NCBI RefSeq assembly: GCF_019375475.1
Contig: NZ_JAHXGQ010000010.1
Coordinates: forward strand, 124,001-188,000
From: Saccharothrix obliqua
Lineage (GTDB): Bacteria; Actinomycetota; Actinomycetes; Mycobacteriales; Pseudonocardiaceae
Reading direction: 5' to 3'
Length of the DNA: 64,000 bases
In this document: positions 49,672 through 57,579 of the stretch, one piece after another
How the letters are laid out: every line of letters begins with the position of its first letter
Numbering within the stretch: position 1 is the stretch's first letter
Program-made: the position numbers and the translations under genes
Notes under the pieces: model-generated
The model's input: the letters and a program-made list of their open reading frames with translations, nothing else
Database searches by the model: none
What the model was told of the DNA's origin: nothing

Positions 49672-50570
49672 CACCTCGCCCACTTCCAACCCCCCTTGTC
49701 CCGAGTCGCGCCCTTGGCGTAGTGCTTTTCCACGTAGAACTGGACGATCGACAGGAGGGTCGTCAGCACGATGTACCAGATGGTGGCGACCATGAGGAGC
49801 GCGACGACGCGTGCATTGCGCCCGTACACCACCTGCACCTGGTAGAACAGCTCGCCGATGGCGACGACCGAAACGATGGACGTGCCTTTGAAGAGGCTGA
49901 TGACCTCGTTCGCCGCATTCGGCAGGATCGAGCGCATCGCCTGCGGCAGGATGATCCGGCGGAACTGGCGCCCCTTCGGCAGGCCGAGCGCCGCGGCGGC
50001 TTCCAGTTGGCCGTGGTCCACCGAGATGATGCCCGACCGCACGATCTCCGCCGCGTACGCCGCCTGGTGCAACCCGAGCCCGAGCACCGCCGCGCCCATG
50101 GGGCTGATCAGGTCCTTGGTCTCGAAACCGAAGAACGACGGGCCGAACGGGATGCCGACCTCGAGTTCCTGGTAGAGGTAGGCGATGTTGAACCAGAACA
50201 GCAACTGCACGATCAGCGGGATGGACCGGAACGCCCAGATGTAGGTCCACGCCACCCCGGACAGGAACCTGCTGCGGGACAAGCGCATCAGCGCCAGCAC
50301 GATGCCCAGCAGGAACCCGATCGCCGTGCCGTAAAGGGTCAGCTCCAACGTCACGCCCACGGCGCGCAGGATCGACTGCGCGGTGAAGTATTGCGCGAAC
50401 GTCGGCCAGTCCCAGCCCGGGTTGGTGATCAGCCCGTTGACGAACTGGGCGACCAGGACGAGTACGACGATCACCCCCACCCAGCGCCAGGGGTGGCGGG
50501 CGGGCACGACTTTCAGCTTCGAGAGGTCGTCGTCCGGGGCGCGCAGGCGAGGTTGTGCGGACACACTCAT
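49671..50570 (-). CDS. Polar amino-acid ABC transporter permease
   Basis: A 299-aa membrane protein of the HisM/GlnP type. It has a soluble N-terminus (about 1-28), then about six helices, the early family motif VGVTLELTLYGTAIGFLLG, and the EAA coupling loop EAAAALGLPKGRQFRRIILPQA near the C-terminus. Only one permease gene is present, so it probably forms a homodimer. The ATG at 50570 is preceded by AGGACTCC. The longer frame upstream covers low-complexity repeats and is not used. First gene of the operon. Confidence 0.93.
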   Translation of the reverse strand: MSVSAQPRLRAPDDDLSKLKVVPARHPWRWVGVIVVLVLVAQFVNGLITNPGWDWPTFAQYFTAQSILRAVGVTLELTLYGTAIGFLLGIVLALMRLSRSRFLSGVAWTYIWAFRSIPLIVQLLFWFNIAYLYQELEVGIPFGPSFFGFETKDLISPMGAAVLGLGLHQAAYAAEIVRSGIISVDHGQLEAAAALGLPKGRQFRRIILPQAMRSILPNAANEVISLFKGTSIVSVVAIGELFYQVQVVYGRNARVVALLMVATIWYIVLTTLLSIVQFYVEKHYAKGATRDKGGWKWAR

Positions 50571-51119
50571 GTGGAGTCCTTCGGTCTGGAGAGCGCAGCA
50601 GAGAGCACGGCGGGAGCACGGCGAAGAGCACGGCGAAGAGCGCAGCAGCGATAGCAGTACCGAGAGCAGCAGCGAGAGCAGCGGAGAAGGGGTGTACTGG
50701 AGTGGTTCTACCGGAGCGGTCGCATTCGGAATGGTCGGGTGGGAACGGTCGGGTGCGGACTTTGTTGACGGGTGGTTGCGGGGCGTTGATTCACACGACT
50801 GGCGGCAAGTTAGCCACTTCGCCGACCGGGGAACAAGAGTGCCCACCTGCTGAAACCACCGGTGTCGACCGGTTGACAAGACCCCCTGTTCACCCGAATC
50901 GGGTAGCGCCCGATGTGAACATCTCGTGACCTTGCCCCGGGAATGCGCCCCTGATTGCCTTTCGACCAGGTCCGACAGTTTATTTCAGTGCTTTGTGGAT
51001 AGTGCTGGGACGGCTGTGGGCGGAGGGTCTTTGGCCGGTTTTCGGCTCGCCGCTGGGCCGTTGGTGTGGCCGTGTCCCGGTCGGTCGGGCACGCGGAGTG
51101 CGGATCGGCCGGTGACGCG
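50571..51119. other. Intergenic region upstream of the transporter operon
   Basis: About 550 bp with no supported gene. 50590-50690 holds imperfect repeats of GAGCACGGCGAA and AGCAGCGAGAGC units just upstream of the permease start. The remainder is less GC-rich (for example ACAGTTTATTTCAGTGCTTTG near 50975-50995) and probably contains the operon promoter, but no confident hexamer pair could be chosen. Confidence 0.55.
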
Positions 51120-51175
51120 CGAAGGCCGGTGCCGGCGCCGGTGTCCACGGACACCGGCGCCGGCACCGGCCTTCG
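51120..51175. terminator. Long perfect hairpin after the ene-reductase gene
   Basis: A 27-bp perfect inverted repeat (51120-51146 and 51149-51175) rich in GCCGGTGCCGGCGCC, with only two unpaired bases nominally at the centre. It starts 25 bp beyond the stop of the minus-strand ene-reductase gene. There is no T run, so it would be a hairpin-only terminator or mRNA 3' stabiliser. Confidence 0.6.
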
Positions 51176-51200
51176 GGTGGATCAGTTCACCTTCGGTGGA

Positions 51201-52265
51201 TCAGGCGGTGGCGAGGGCGGGGTAGTCGGTGTAGCCGCGTTCGTCGCCGCCGTAGTAGGAAGCCCGGTCCGGGGTGTTGTAGGGGCCGTTGGTCTTCAGG
51301 CGTCGCGGCAGGTCCGGGTTCGCCAGGAAAAGCGCGCCGTACGCGATGGCGTCGGCCGTGCCGTCCGCGATCAGGTCCAGTTCTTCCGCACCGGTCAGGC
51401 GGTCCGGGGTGTGGGGGTTGAGGATCAGCGTGGAGCCGAAGCGCTCGCGCAGCTCGCGCGTGAGGTCGCGCTCGCGCTCGGCGACGTGCAGGTACGCCAG
51501 GCCGAGCGGGTCGAGGGCGTCCACCAGGGCCGGGTAGACGTCGCGGTGGTCGTCCTCGCGGATGTCGTTGTAGCGGGTCCCGGGCGAGATGCGGTAGCCC
51601 ACGCGGTGGCCGCCGATCGCCTCGGCCACGGCCGTCGCCACGGCGACCGGGAACCGGATGCGGTTCGCCACCGAACCGCCCCACCGGTCCGTGCGCAGGT
51701 TGGTGTTGGACGCGAGGAACTGGTGCAGCAGGTAACCGTTGGCGCCGTGCAGTTCCACGCCGTCGAAGCCCGCCGCGACCGCGTTGCGCGCGCCGGTGGC
51801 GAAATCCTCGGCGGTGGTTTCCAACTCGGCCTCGGAAAGTGCGCGCGGCGTCACGTGGTCCGCCATCCTGTCGCCCGTGAAGATCTGCCCCGCCGCGGGA
51901 ACCGCGGACGCGCCCACCGGGTGCAGGTCACCCGGCAGCAGGTCCGGGTGGCTGATCCGGCCGGAGTGCATGAGCTGCGCGAAGATCCGCCCGCCGCGCG
52001 CGTGCACCGCGTCGGTGACCCGCCGCCAGGCGGCGATCTGCTCCGCCGAGTACAGGCCCGGCGTGTTCGGGTAGCCCTGGCCCACCGGGGACGGCTGCAC
52101 GCCCTCGGTGATGATCAGGCCGGCGGACGCGCGCTGCGCGTAATACTCGGCCATCGCCGGCGTCGGGACCGTGCCGTAGGCGCGGTTGCGGGTCATTGGG
52201 GCCATCACCACTCGGTTGGCCAGACGCGTGCCGGCCAGATCCAGCGGGTCGAAGGCGGTGGTCAT
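51201..52265 (-). CDS. Old yellow enzyme family alkene reductase
   Basis: A 354-aa FMN-dependent ene-reductase of the NemA/OYE class that uses NAD(P)H to reduce activated C=C bonds or nitro compounds. Family features are VVMAPMTRNRA, the LIITEGVQPSP strand, QLMHSGR, the substrate-binding HGANGYLLHQFL, and the phosphate-binding region AIAYGALFLANPDL. It is divergent from a MarR regulator with a perfect 20-bp palindrome 28 bp from its ATG, a usual arrangement for electrophile-induced detoxification. Confidence 0.95.
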   Translation of the reverse strand: MTTAFDPLDLAGTRLANRVVMAPMTRNRAYGTVPTPAMAEYYAQRASAGLIITEGVQPSPVGQGYPNTPGLYSAEQIAAWRRVTDAVHARGGRIFAQLMHSGRISHPDLLPGDLHPVGASAVPAAGQIFTGDRMADHVTPRALSEAELETTAEDFATGARNAVAAGFDGVELHGANGYLLHQFLASNTNLRTDRWGGSVANRIRFPVAVATAVAEAIGGHRVGYRISPGTRYNDIREDDHRDVYPALVDALDPLGLAYLHVAERERDLTRELRERFGSTLILNPHTPDRLTGAEELDLIADGTADAIAYGALFLANPDLPRRLKTNGPYNTPDRASYYGGDERGYTDYPALATA

Positions 52266-52292
52266 CGGGTCCTCCCAGGGGTACTCGGTCAG

Positions 52293-52312
52293 TTACCTGT
52301 TCGAACAGGTAA
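52293..52312. promoter_or_regulatory. MarR-type operator TTACCTGTTCGAACAGGTAA
   Basis: A perfect 20-bp palindrome in the divergent region between the ene-reductase and MarR genes. A second, partial copy of the right half (GAACAGGTAC) lies at 52386-52395 inside the start of the MarR gene. Length and placement fit a MarR dimer that represses both genes and releases DNA on binding an inducer. Confidence 0.8.
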
Positions 52313-52361
52313 GTGTGGCCGGGTGTTCCCACGGTGATCGGCCTCACGGTTGGTACGGCCG

Positions 52362-52367
52362 TACAAT
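52362..52367 (+). promoter_or_regulatory. Candidate -10 element of the MarR gene (leaderless)
   Basis: TACAAT ends 8 bases before the MarR ATG, so transcription would start at or next to the start codon. No ribosome-binding site is present. No good -35 was seen. Confidence 0.4.
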
Positions 52368-52375
52368 TACCCCTT

Positions 52376-52861
52376 ATGGCTGCTCGAACAGGTACTCAGT
52401 CGCTGCCCGCCACCGCGTCGTCGGGTCCGATCAGCCACGCCATCTTCCGCATCGCCCGGATGCACCGGATGCTCGCCGGGCGGATGCTGCGCGAGGCCGG
52501 GCTGCACCCCGGTCAGGAGCTGGTGATGATGCAGCTCTGGGACTGCGGGCCGCAGCGGCAGTCCGACCTGGTCGAGCTGCTCGACTCGGACTCGGCGACC
52601 ATCACGCGCACCGTGCAGCGGTTGGAGCGGGCCGGGTTCGTGCGGCGCGCGCCCGACCCGACCGACGGGCGGGCCACCCTCGTCACGCCCACCGCGGCGA
52701 GCCAGGCGTTGCGCGACCAGGTGTGCCGGATCTGGGAGGAGTTGGAGGAGGCCACCACCGGCGGGTGCGGCGAGGCGCGGCGGGAGGGGCTGCTGCGCTC
52801 GCTGGAGACGTTGGAGCGCAACCTCGTCGAGCGGCTGGCGCGCGACTCAGCGGACGCCTGA
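52376..52861 (+). CDS. MarR-family transcriptional regulator
   Basis: A 161-aa winged-HTH regulator. The order is an N-terminal dimerisation helix (HAIFRIARMHRMLAGRML), HTH (GPQRQSDLVELLDSDSATIT, RTVQRLERAGFV), wing (RRAPDPTDGRATLVTPT) and C-terminal dimerisation helices. It most likely represses itself and the divergent ene-reductase through the TTACCTGTTC palindrome. The ATG at 52376 follows a TACAAT box. A longer upstream frame is unlikely. The 3' end overlaps the convergent enoyl-CoA hydratase-like gene by 15 bases. Confidence 0.92.
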   Translation: MAARTGTQSLPATASSGPISHAIFRIARMHRMLAGRMLREAGLHPGQELVMMQLWDCGPQRQSDLVELLDSDSATITRTVQRLERAGFVRRAPDPTDGRATLVTPTAASQALRDQVCRIWEELEEATTGGCGEARREGLLRSLETLERNLVERLARDSADA

Positions 52862-53371
52862 CCCGACCAGCGGGGCCGGCACGCGGGCGGCGGTGGCCAG
52901 TCCGACGGCCGCGGCGAGGACGGCCCCCGGTTCGACCACGCGGTCGACCAGGCCGGTGCGCAGCGCCTCGTCGGCGGGCACGCGCCGGCCGCGCAGGACG
53001 CCCGTGCCGGTGACCGCGACGATGTCGCAGCCGGCCGCGAGCACGCGGTGGCGGCACGCCATGACCAGTTCCGCCATGTCACCGAACGCGCTGCCGCCGA
53101 TCGCCGCCACCACGGGCGCGGGGAACGCGACCAGCTCGTCACGCAGGGCGCGCAGCCGCCGGACGTGGGCACGCCGCTCGGCCGGAGCCGTCAGCACCTG
53201 GGCCTTGAAGTGGGCGGTCGGGTGCGGTGAGCGGGGACAACCGTGCAGGACGAGGCCGTCGACACCCGTCAGGAGCGGCAGCGCGGCACGCGTTCCGGCC
53301 ACCGCGTCGATCATGGGCTGGGCCAACCGGATGACGGCGACACCACCGGACACCTCTACTGTGACAGCCAT
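52847..53371 (-). CDS. Short enoyl-CoA hydratase/isomerase-like protein
   Basis: A 174-aa crotonase-fold protein, clearly shorter than the usual 250-270 aa. It keeps the N-terminal strand VEVSGGVAVIRLAQP, VVAAIGGSAFGDMAELVMACRHRVLAAG (oxyanion-hole helix region), and VPADEALRTGLVDRVVEPGAV. The first oxyanion segment is reduced and the C-terminal trimerisation helices are missing. It could be a degenerate or specialised member seen in polyketide-rich actinomycetes. Catalysis is uncertain. Confidence 0.75.
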   Translation of the reverse strand: MAVTVEVSGGVAVIRLAQPMIDAVAGTRAALPLLTGVDGLVLHGCPRSPHPTAHFKAQVLTAPAERRAHVRRLRALRDELVAFPAPVVAAIGGSAFGDMAELVMACRHRVLAAGCDIVAVTGTGVLRGRRVPADEALRTGLVDRVVEPGAVLAAAVGLATAARVPAPLVGSGVR

Positions 53372-53445
53372 CAGTTGCCCATCGTGGCGACTTTTCCCCC
53401 GGTTGTCATGTTACAGACAACGATCGGGTGAAATTGGGGTACAAC

Positions 53446-54000
53446 ATGCGCGTGAAGCGCTTGGGGTACGCCGCGGTCGTCCTGGTGCTCGCCGCGGCGG
53501 GCTGCTCGACGGCGGTGCACGGCCGTCCGGTGGCGGGCCCCGTGCCTGCTTCCGCGCCGGAGATCGTGCGGTGGATGAACAACTTCTGCGGTATCGCCAA
53601 CTACATGTCGGCGTCCGGCGGGGTGCAGTTGGGCGAGCTGCCGACCGACCCGGCGGCGGCGAAGAAGGCCATCGGCGACGCCCTTGAACGGCTCGTGGAC
53701 GTGCTCGACGTGGCGCTGCACGATCTCGATGAGCTGACCCCCGCTCCGGTGACGGCCGCGGACACGGCGGTGGACGTGATCGTCGAGCCGCTGACCAAGG
53801 CGAGGGACAAGTTCGTCTCCGCGAAGTCTGCGGTCGACGGCGCGGCGGAACTGACCGGCGACGTCTTCGCCACCGTCATGCAGAACCTGACGGAAGCCGT
53901 GTCCGTGATGAACGAGGCCGTCGAGAAGATGTCCGCGGTCTCCCTGCCGGAAGCCTTCACCACCGCCGCCCGGCAGGCCGACAACTGCCGCAGACCGTAG
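53446..54000 (+). CDS. Putative lipoprotein, 184 aa
   Basis: ATG at 53446, then a basic start MRVKRLG and a signal peptide with lipobox-like LAAAGC (Cys at about 20). The mature part is helical: EIVRWMNNFCGIANYMSASG, AKKAIGDALERLVDVLDVALHDLDELTP, then a long acidic/alanine-rich segment ending NCRRP with a second cysteine that could pair with the FCG cysteine. The layout resembles helical-bundle or PE/ESX-like small surface proteins. No family was recognised. Confidence 0.75.
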   Translation: MRVKRLGYAAVVLVLAAAGCSTAVHGRPVAGPVPASAPEIVRWMNNFCGIANYMSASGGVQLGELPTDPAAAKKAIGDALERLVDVLDVALHDLDELTPAPVTAADTAVDVIVEPLTKARDKFVSAKSAVDGAAELTGDVFATVMQNLTEAVSVMNEAVEKMSAVSLPEAFTTAARQADNCRRP

Positions 54001-54407
54001 GGGCCCCGCCGGACCCGCACCGCCGGGTGGCGCGGGTTCGCGGGTTCCGGATCGGGGTTCCGGATCGGGGTTCCGAAGGGGCGGGAGGTGACGCGTGCAA
54101 CAGATGGGTCTGCGACTGGGCCTGCCGGGGGAACCCGGGTGCGGGTGCCCGGTCCCCCCTCACCCGGGACCGGGCACCCGTGCGGTCGGCCGGGTCCGGG
54201 CACCCGTGCGGCCGCCGGGAGCAGGCCCTCGCGCCACCGCTGGTTCCGGCCGCCCGCGCCCCACCCACCTGCGGTTCCGTGCCCTCCCCGGCTGCGGCTC
54301 CGCCCGTCGTTTTTGCATCCTCGTTTCCGCATCCTCGCGGAATTGGGGCAAATCTGGGGGCATGGCCCCCATGTGCGGTGATGCCGGCGCGTGTCACGTT
54401 GTGCGCC
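54001..54407. other. Intergenic region upstream of the LanM gene
   Basis: About 400 bp with no supported gene. It begins with GGTTCCGGATCGG repeats at 54040-54075, contains a 15-bp perfect hairpin at 54142-54180, and then a less GC-rich tract (TTTTTGCATCCTCGTTTCCG at 54311-54330) that probably holds the LanM promoter. No cysteine-containing peptide ORF with a ribosome site was found here. Confidence 0.55.
54142..54180. terminator. Hairpin, possible terminator of the lipoprotein gene
   Basis: CGGGTGCCCGGTCCC at 54142-54156 pairs perfectly with GGGACCGGGCACCCG at 54166-54180 around a 9-nt loop. It lies 140 bp beyond the lipoprotein stop. No T run follows. Confidence 0.45.
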
Positions 54408-57293
54408 GTGATCCCGTCCGCGGTAGACCGGCTCCCCACCACCTGGTGGCACCGGGGTCTGCGCGGGACCACCTCCGAACTGGTCGCCCGTGACGGGCGA
54501 CCGGCATGGGCCGCGTTCGTGGAACGCGCCACCGCGACCGCGGCCCATGCTCGTTTCCCCGGCGGCGAGTGGGACGAGGCATTCGCGTTCGCGCTGCGGC
54601 CCCTGGTGTGGGCCGCGCGGGACCTGGACGACCGGCTGGACGACGAGTTCGCCCGGCGGCTCGGGCACCGGCTCGCCCGGATCGCGGCCCGCGCGCTGGT
54701 GCTGGAGCTGAACCTCAAGCGCCTGGCCCACGAGCTGGTCGGCGACACACCGCAGGCGCGGTTCACGCACTTCGTGGAGCACCTGGACCTGCGCGAGCTG
54801 TTCGCCAAGTACCCGGTGCTGGCCCGCCTGCTCGGCCAGACCTGCCTGCACGCCGCGACCGCGCACCGCGAGTTGCTGGACCGGTACGCCGCAGACCGCG
54901 CCGACCTGGTGCGGACCCTGTTGGACGGGCGCGACCCCGGCCGTCTCACCGCCGTCGAGACGGACCGGGGCGACGCCCACCAGCGCGGGCGCGCGGTGGC
55001 CGTGCTGACCTTCGAGGACGGCCGGCGCGTCGTCTACAAGCCGCGGCCGGTGGCGTTGCACGCGCGGTTCGCCGAGCTGCTGGCGTGGTTCGACGGGCAC
55101 ACCGGGCTGGGGCTGCGGGTGCCGCGCACCGTGCGGCGCGACACCCACGGGTGGCTGGAGTTCGCGGAGCACGCGCCGTGCGCGGACGTCTCCGAGGTGG
55201 GCCGGTTCTACCAGCGGCTGGGTGGGTTGATCGCCCTGCTGTACGCGGTGGACGGCACCGACATGCACTACGAGAACCTGATCGCGTGCGGTGACCAGCC
55301 CGTGCTGGTCGACGTGGAGACGCTGTTCCACCCGACCGTCGGCATCCCGTCCGACCCGGCGGTGAAGGCGCTGGCGCGCTCCGTGCACCGGACGGCGGTG
55401 CTGCCGCGCGTGCTGCTCGGCGAGCACGGCGCGCTGGACGTCGGCGGGGTGGGCGGCGACCACGGCGACGTCTTCCCGGCGGACGGCGTGGCGTGGCTGC
55501 ACCCCGGCACGGACCGGATGCGGTTGGTGCGCAGGCCCGCTCCCCTGCCGCCGGCGCACAACCGGCCGACCGTCGCCGGTGTGGAGGCCGAGCCCGCCGA
55601 TTACCGGGGCGCGCTGCTGGCCGGGTTCAGCGCGGGCTACGACGCGCTCTACGACCACCGCGACGAACTGCTCGGCGACGACGGCCTGCTGGCCGGGTTC
55701 GCGGACCTGCCGGTGCGGTTCGTGCCGCGCATGACCCAGCTCTACGCGACGCTCCTGGACGAGTCGACGCACCCGGACGCGCTGCGTGGCGCGCGGGACC
55801 GCGACCTCGCGCTGGAGCTGCTGTGGGACGAGTCCCCGGAGGACGTGCTGCGGGCGCTCGTGCCGCACGAGCTGACCGACCTGTGGGCGGGCGACGTGCC
55901 GCTGTTCACCACCCGGCCGGGCAGCCGGGACGTGTGGTCGGCGTCCGGGCGCCGCCTGCCGGACCTCCTGCCCCTGTCCGGCGCGGAGTCGGTGGCGCGC
56001 AAGATCGCGGCCCTGGACGAGGTGGACCGGCACGAGCAGCAGTGGCTGATCAGCGCCGCGCTGGCGAGCCGCCCGCGCCCGGTGGAGCACCGGACCGGCG
56101 CGGCGGTGCCCGCGCCGCTGGAGGCGGGCGTGCCGGACCCGCAGCGGCTGCTGGCGGCGGCGTGCGGGATCGCCGACGAGGTCCTGGCCCGCGCCACGGC
56201 CGACGACCACCGGACCAACTGGGTGGGCCTGGAACTGGTGGACGACCGGCACTGGGCGGTGGCCGCGATGGGCGCGGGCCTGTCCAACGGCTACACCGGC
56301 GTCGCGTTGTTCCTCGCGCAACTGGGCGAGCTGACCGGTGCGAGCCGGTACACCGAGGCCGCGCGGCACGCGATCACGCCGGTGCCGGGCCTGCTGCGGT
56401 CGTTCGCGGCGGACCCGGAGTTGGCGGTGGCGGTCGGCAGCGGCGCGTTCCACGGGCTGGGCGGCATCTGCTACGCCTTGGCGCGGCTGGCGAACCTGCT
56501 GGGCGACGCGGAGGTCGCGGGCTGGCTGGCCCACGCCGTCGAGGTCGCGGCGCACGTGGAAGTGGTCGGTGAAGATCCGGCGAACATCGTGGAGGGCCGG
56601 GCGGGCGGTCTGGCCGCGATGCTCGCGGTGCACGCGGAGAGCGGACTGCCCGCCGCCGAGCGCCTGGCCCGCCGCCACGCGGGTCGGCTGCTCGCGGCCA
56701 ACCCGGGCGGCGACGGGTTCGCGCGCGGGCGCGCGGGCATCGGCTGGGCCATGCTCCGCTACGCCCGCACCACGCGCGACCAGCGGTTCGGCGTGGCGGG
56801 GCGGGCGAACCTGCGTGCGGACCACGCGTTGCGGCAGCGGCTGCTCGACGTCCGCGAGGCCGACCACAGCTGGTGCTCCGGCCTGTCCGGCGCGGTGCTC
56901 GCGCACGCCGCGCACCCCGACCAGCCGGTGGACACCCACACCCTGCACCTCGACCGGTGCCTGAACGCCTTGGCGGTGCACGAACCCCTGCGCGACCTGA
57001 GCCTGTGCCATGGTGAGCTGGGCGTCCTCGAATCGCTGGCCGTGCTCGCCGAACGCGGGCACGACCTCGCGACGGCGATGCTGAACCGGCGGGCGGGGCT
57101 CGTGCTCGGCGCGCTGGACCAGTACGGGGCGCGGTGCGGCACGCCCGGCGGCGTGCCGTCGGCAGGTCTGCTCACCGGTCTGTCCGGGATCGGGTACGGC
57201 CTGCTCCGCCTTGGTCTACCCGAGCGGGTGCCGTCGGTGCTCCTGCTCGAAACCCCTGCCATTCCCTACCCTCGCAAGGAGAGCACCCGATGA
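54408..57293 (+). CDS. lanM: Class II lanthipeptide synthetase LanM
   Basis: A 961-aa bifunctional enzyme. The N-terminal dehydratase (DUF4135-like) contains GRRVVYKPRPVALHARF (about 205-220), DGTDMHYENLIA and LVDVETLFHP, the kinase-like phosphorylation/elimination site for Ser and Thr. The C-terminal LanC-like cyclase (about 640-961) keeps the zinc ligands: Cys in HSWCSGLSG (about 823) and Cys-His in LCHGELG (about 867). Length fits the family (900-1050). GTG at 54408 is used; a TTG three codons earlier is possible. It overlaps the following 69-aa peptide gene by four bases. That peptide has no cysteine, so thioether formation on it is not possible. Confidence 0.93.
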   Translation: MIPSAVDRLPTTWWHRGLRGTTSELVARDGRPAWAAFVERATATAAHARFPGGEWDEAFAFALRPLVWAARDLDDRLDDEFARRLGHRLARIAARALVLELNLKRLAHELVGDTPQARFTHFVEHLDLRELFAKYPVLARLLGQTCLHAATAHRELLDRYAADRADLVRTLLDGRDPGRLTAVETDRGDAHQRGRAVAVLTFEDGRRVVYKPRPVALHARFAELLAWFDGHTGLGLRVPRTVRRDTHGWLEFAEHAPCADVSEVGRFYQRLGGLIALLYAVDGTDMHYENLIACGDQPVLVDVETLFHPTVGIPSDPAVKALARSVHRTAVLPRVLLGEHGALDVGGVGGDHGDVFPADGVAWLHPGTDRMRLVRRPAPLPPAHNRPTVAGVEAEPADYRGALLAGFSAGYDALYDHRDELLGDDGLLAGFADLPVRFVPRMTQLYATLLDESTHPDALRGARDRDLALELLWDESPEDVLRALVPHELTDLWAGDVPLFTTRPGSRDVWSASGRRLPDLLPLSGAESVARKIAALDEVDRHEQQWLISAALASRPRPVEHRTGAAVPAPLEAGVPDPQRLLAAACGIADEVLARATADDHRTNWVGLELVDDRHWAVAAMGAGLSNGYTGVALFLAQLGELTGASRYTEAARHAITPVPGLLRSFAADPELAVAVGSGAFHGLGGICYALARLANLLGDAEVAGWLAHAVEVAAHVEVVGEDPANIVEGRAGGLAAMLAVHAESGLPAAERLARRHAGRLLAANPGGDGFARGRAGIGWAMLRYARTTRDQRFGVAGRANLRADHALRQRLLDVREADHSWCSGLSGAVLAHAAHPDQPVDTHTLHLDRCLNALAVHEPLRDLSLCHGELGVLESLAVLAERGHDLATAMLNRRAGLVLGALDQYGARCGTPGGVPSAGLLTGLSGIGYGLLRLGLPERVPSVLLLETPAIPYPRKESTR

Positions 57294-57499
57294 GCAACGC
57301 CAACCACGACGAGGTCGCCACCTGGGACGACGACCAGGACGGCGACCACCCGGCCGGGGAGATGGCGCTGACCCGCAAGTCCCGCACGGGCGCGCGGGCC
57401 CGCGCGCTGGCCGGTCTGACGCTGGCCGTCGGCGCGTACGCGGTCGTCGCCGCGGGCATCGCCGACAGCACCTCGGTGAGCGCACCCGTCTCGATCTAG
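57290..57499 (+). CDS. Cysteine-free peptide coupled to LanM, candidate precursor
   Basis: A 69-aa peptide. The ATG overlaps the lanM stop (ATGA) with AAGGAG in the usual place. Residues 1-24 are acidic (HDEVATWDDDQDGDH), 25-40 basic, 41-59 hydrophobic (LTLAVGAYAVVAAGIA), and the end is DSTSVSAPVSI with five Ser/Thr. There is no cysteine, so it cannot carry lanthionine by itself. It could be dehydrated only, receive cysteine from another peptide, or be a membrane-anchored accessory protein. No other precursor-like ORF is adjacent. Confidence 0.8.
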   Translation: MSNANHDEVATWDDDQDGDHPAGEMALTRKSRTGARARALAGLTLAVGAYAVVAAGIADSTSVSAPVSI

Positions 57500-57514
57500 C
57501 CGGCGCCCCACCAC

Positions 57515-57557
57515 CGCCGGACTGCCCGCCCACACTGGGGGTGCGGGCAGTCCGGCG
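57515..57557 (+). terminator. Hairpin terminator after the lanM operon
   Basis: CGCCGGACTGCCCGC pairs perfectly with GCGGGCAGTCCGGCG (15 bp) around a 13-nt loop, 16 bp after the peptide stop and before the LAL gene. No T run. It separates the two-gene lan operon from the regulator. Confidence 0.65.
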
Positions 57558-57579
57558 TGCTCCCGACTAAGGTCGGCAC

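Noticed and set aside
52313..52375. Earlier start for the MarR gene
   Set aside because: It would begin right at the edge of the 20-bp operator and put the TACAAT promoter element inside the coding region. The ATG at 52376 fits family length.
53601..57062. 1153-codon minus-strand frame opposite the lipoprotein and LanM genes
   Set aside because: Antisense shadow of LanM. No recognisable domain, and it crosses an intergenic region with hairpins.
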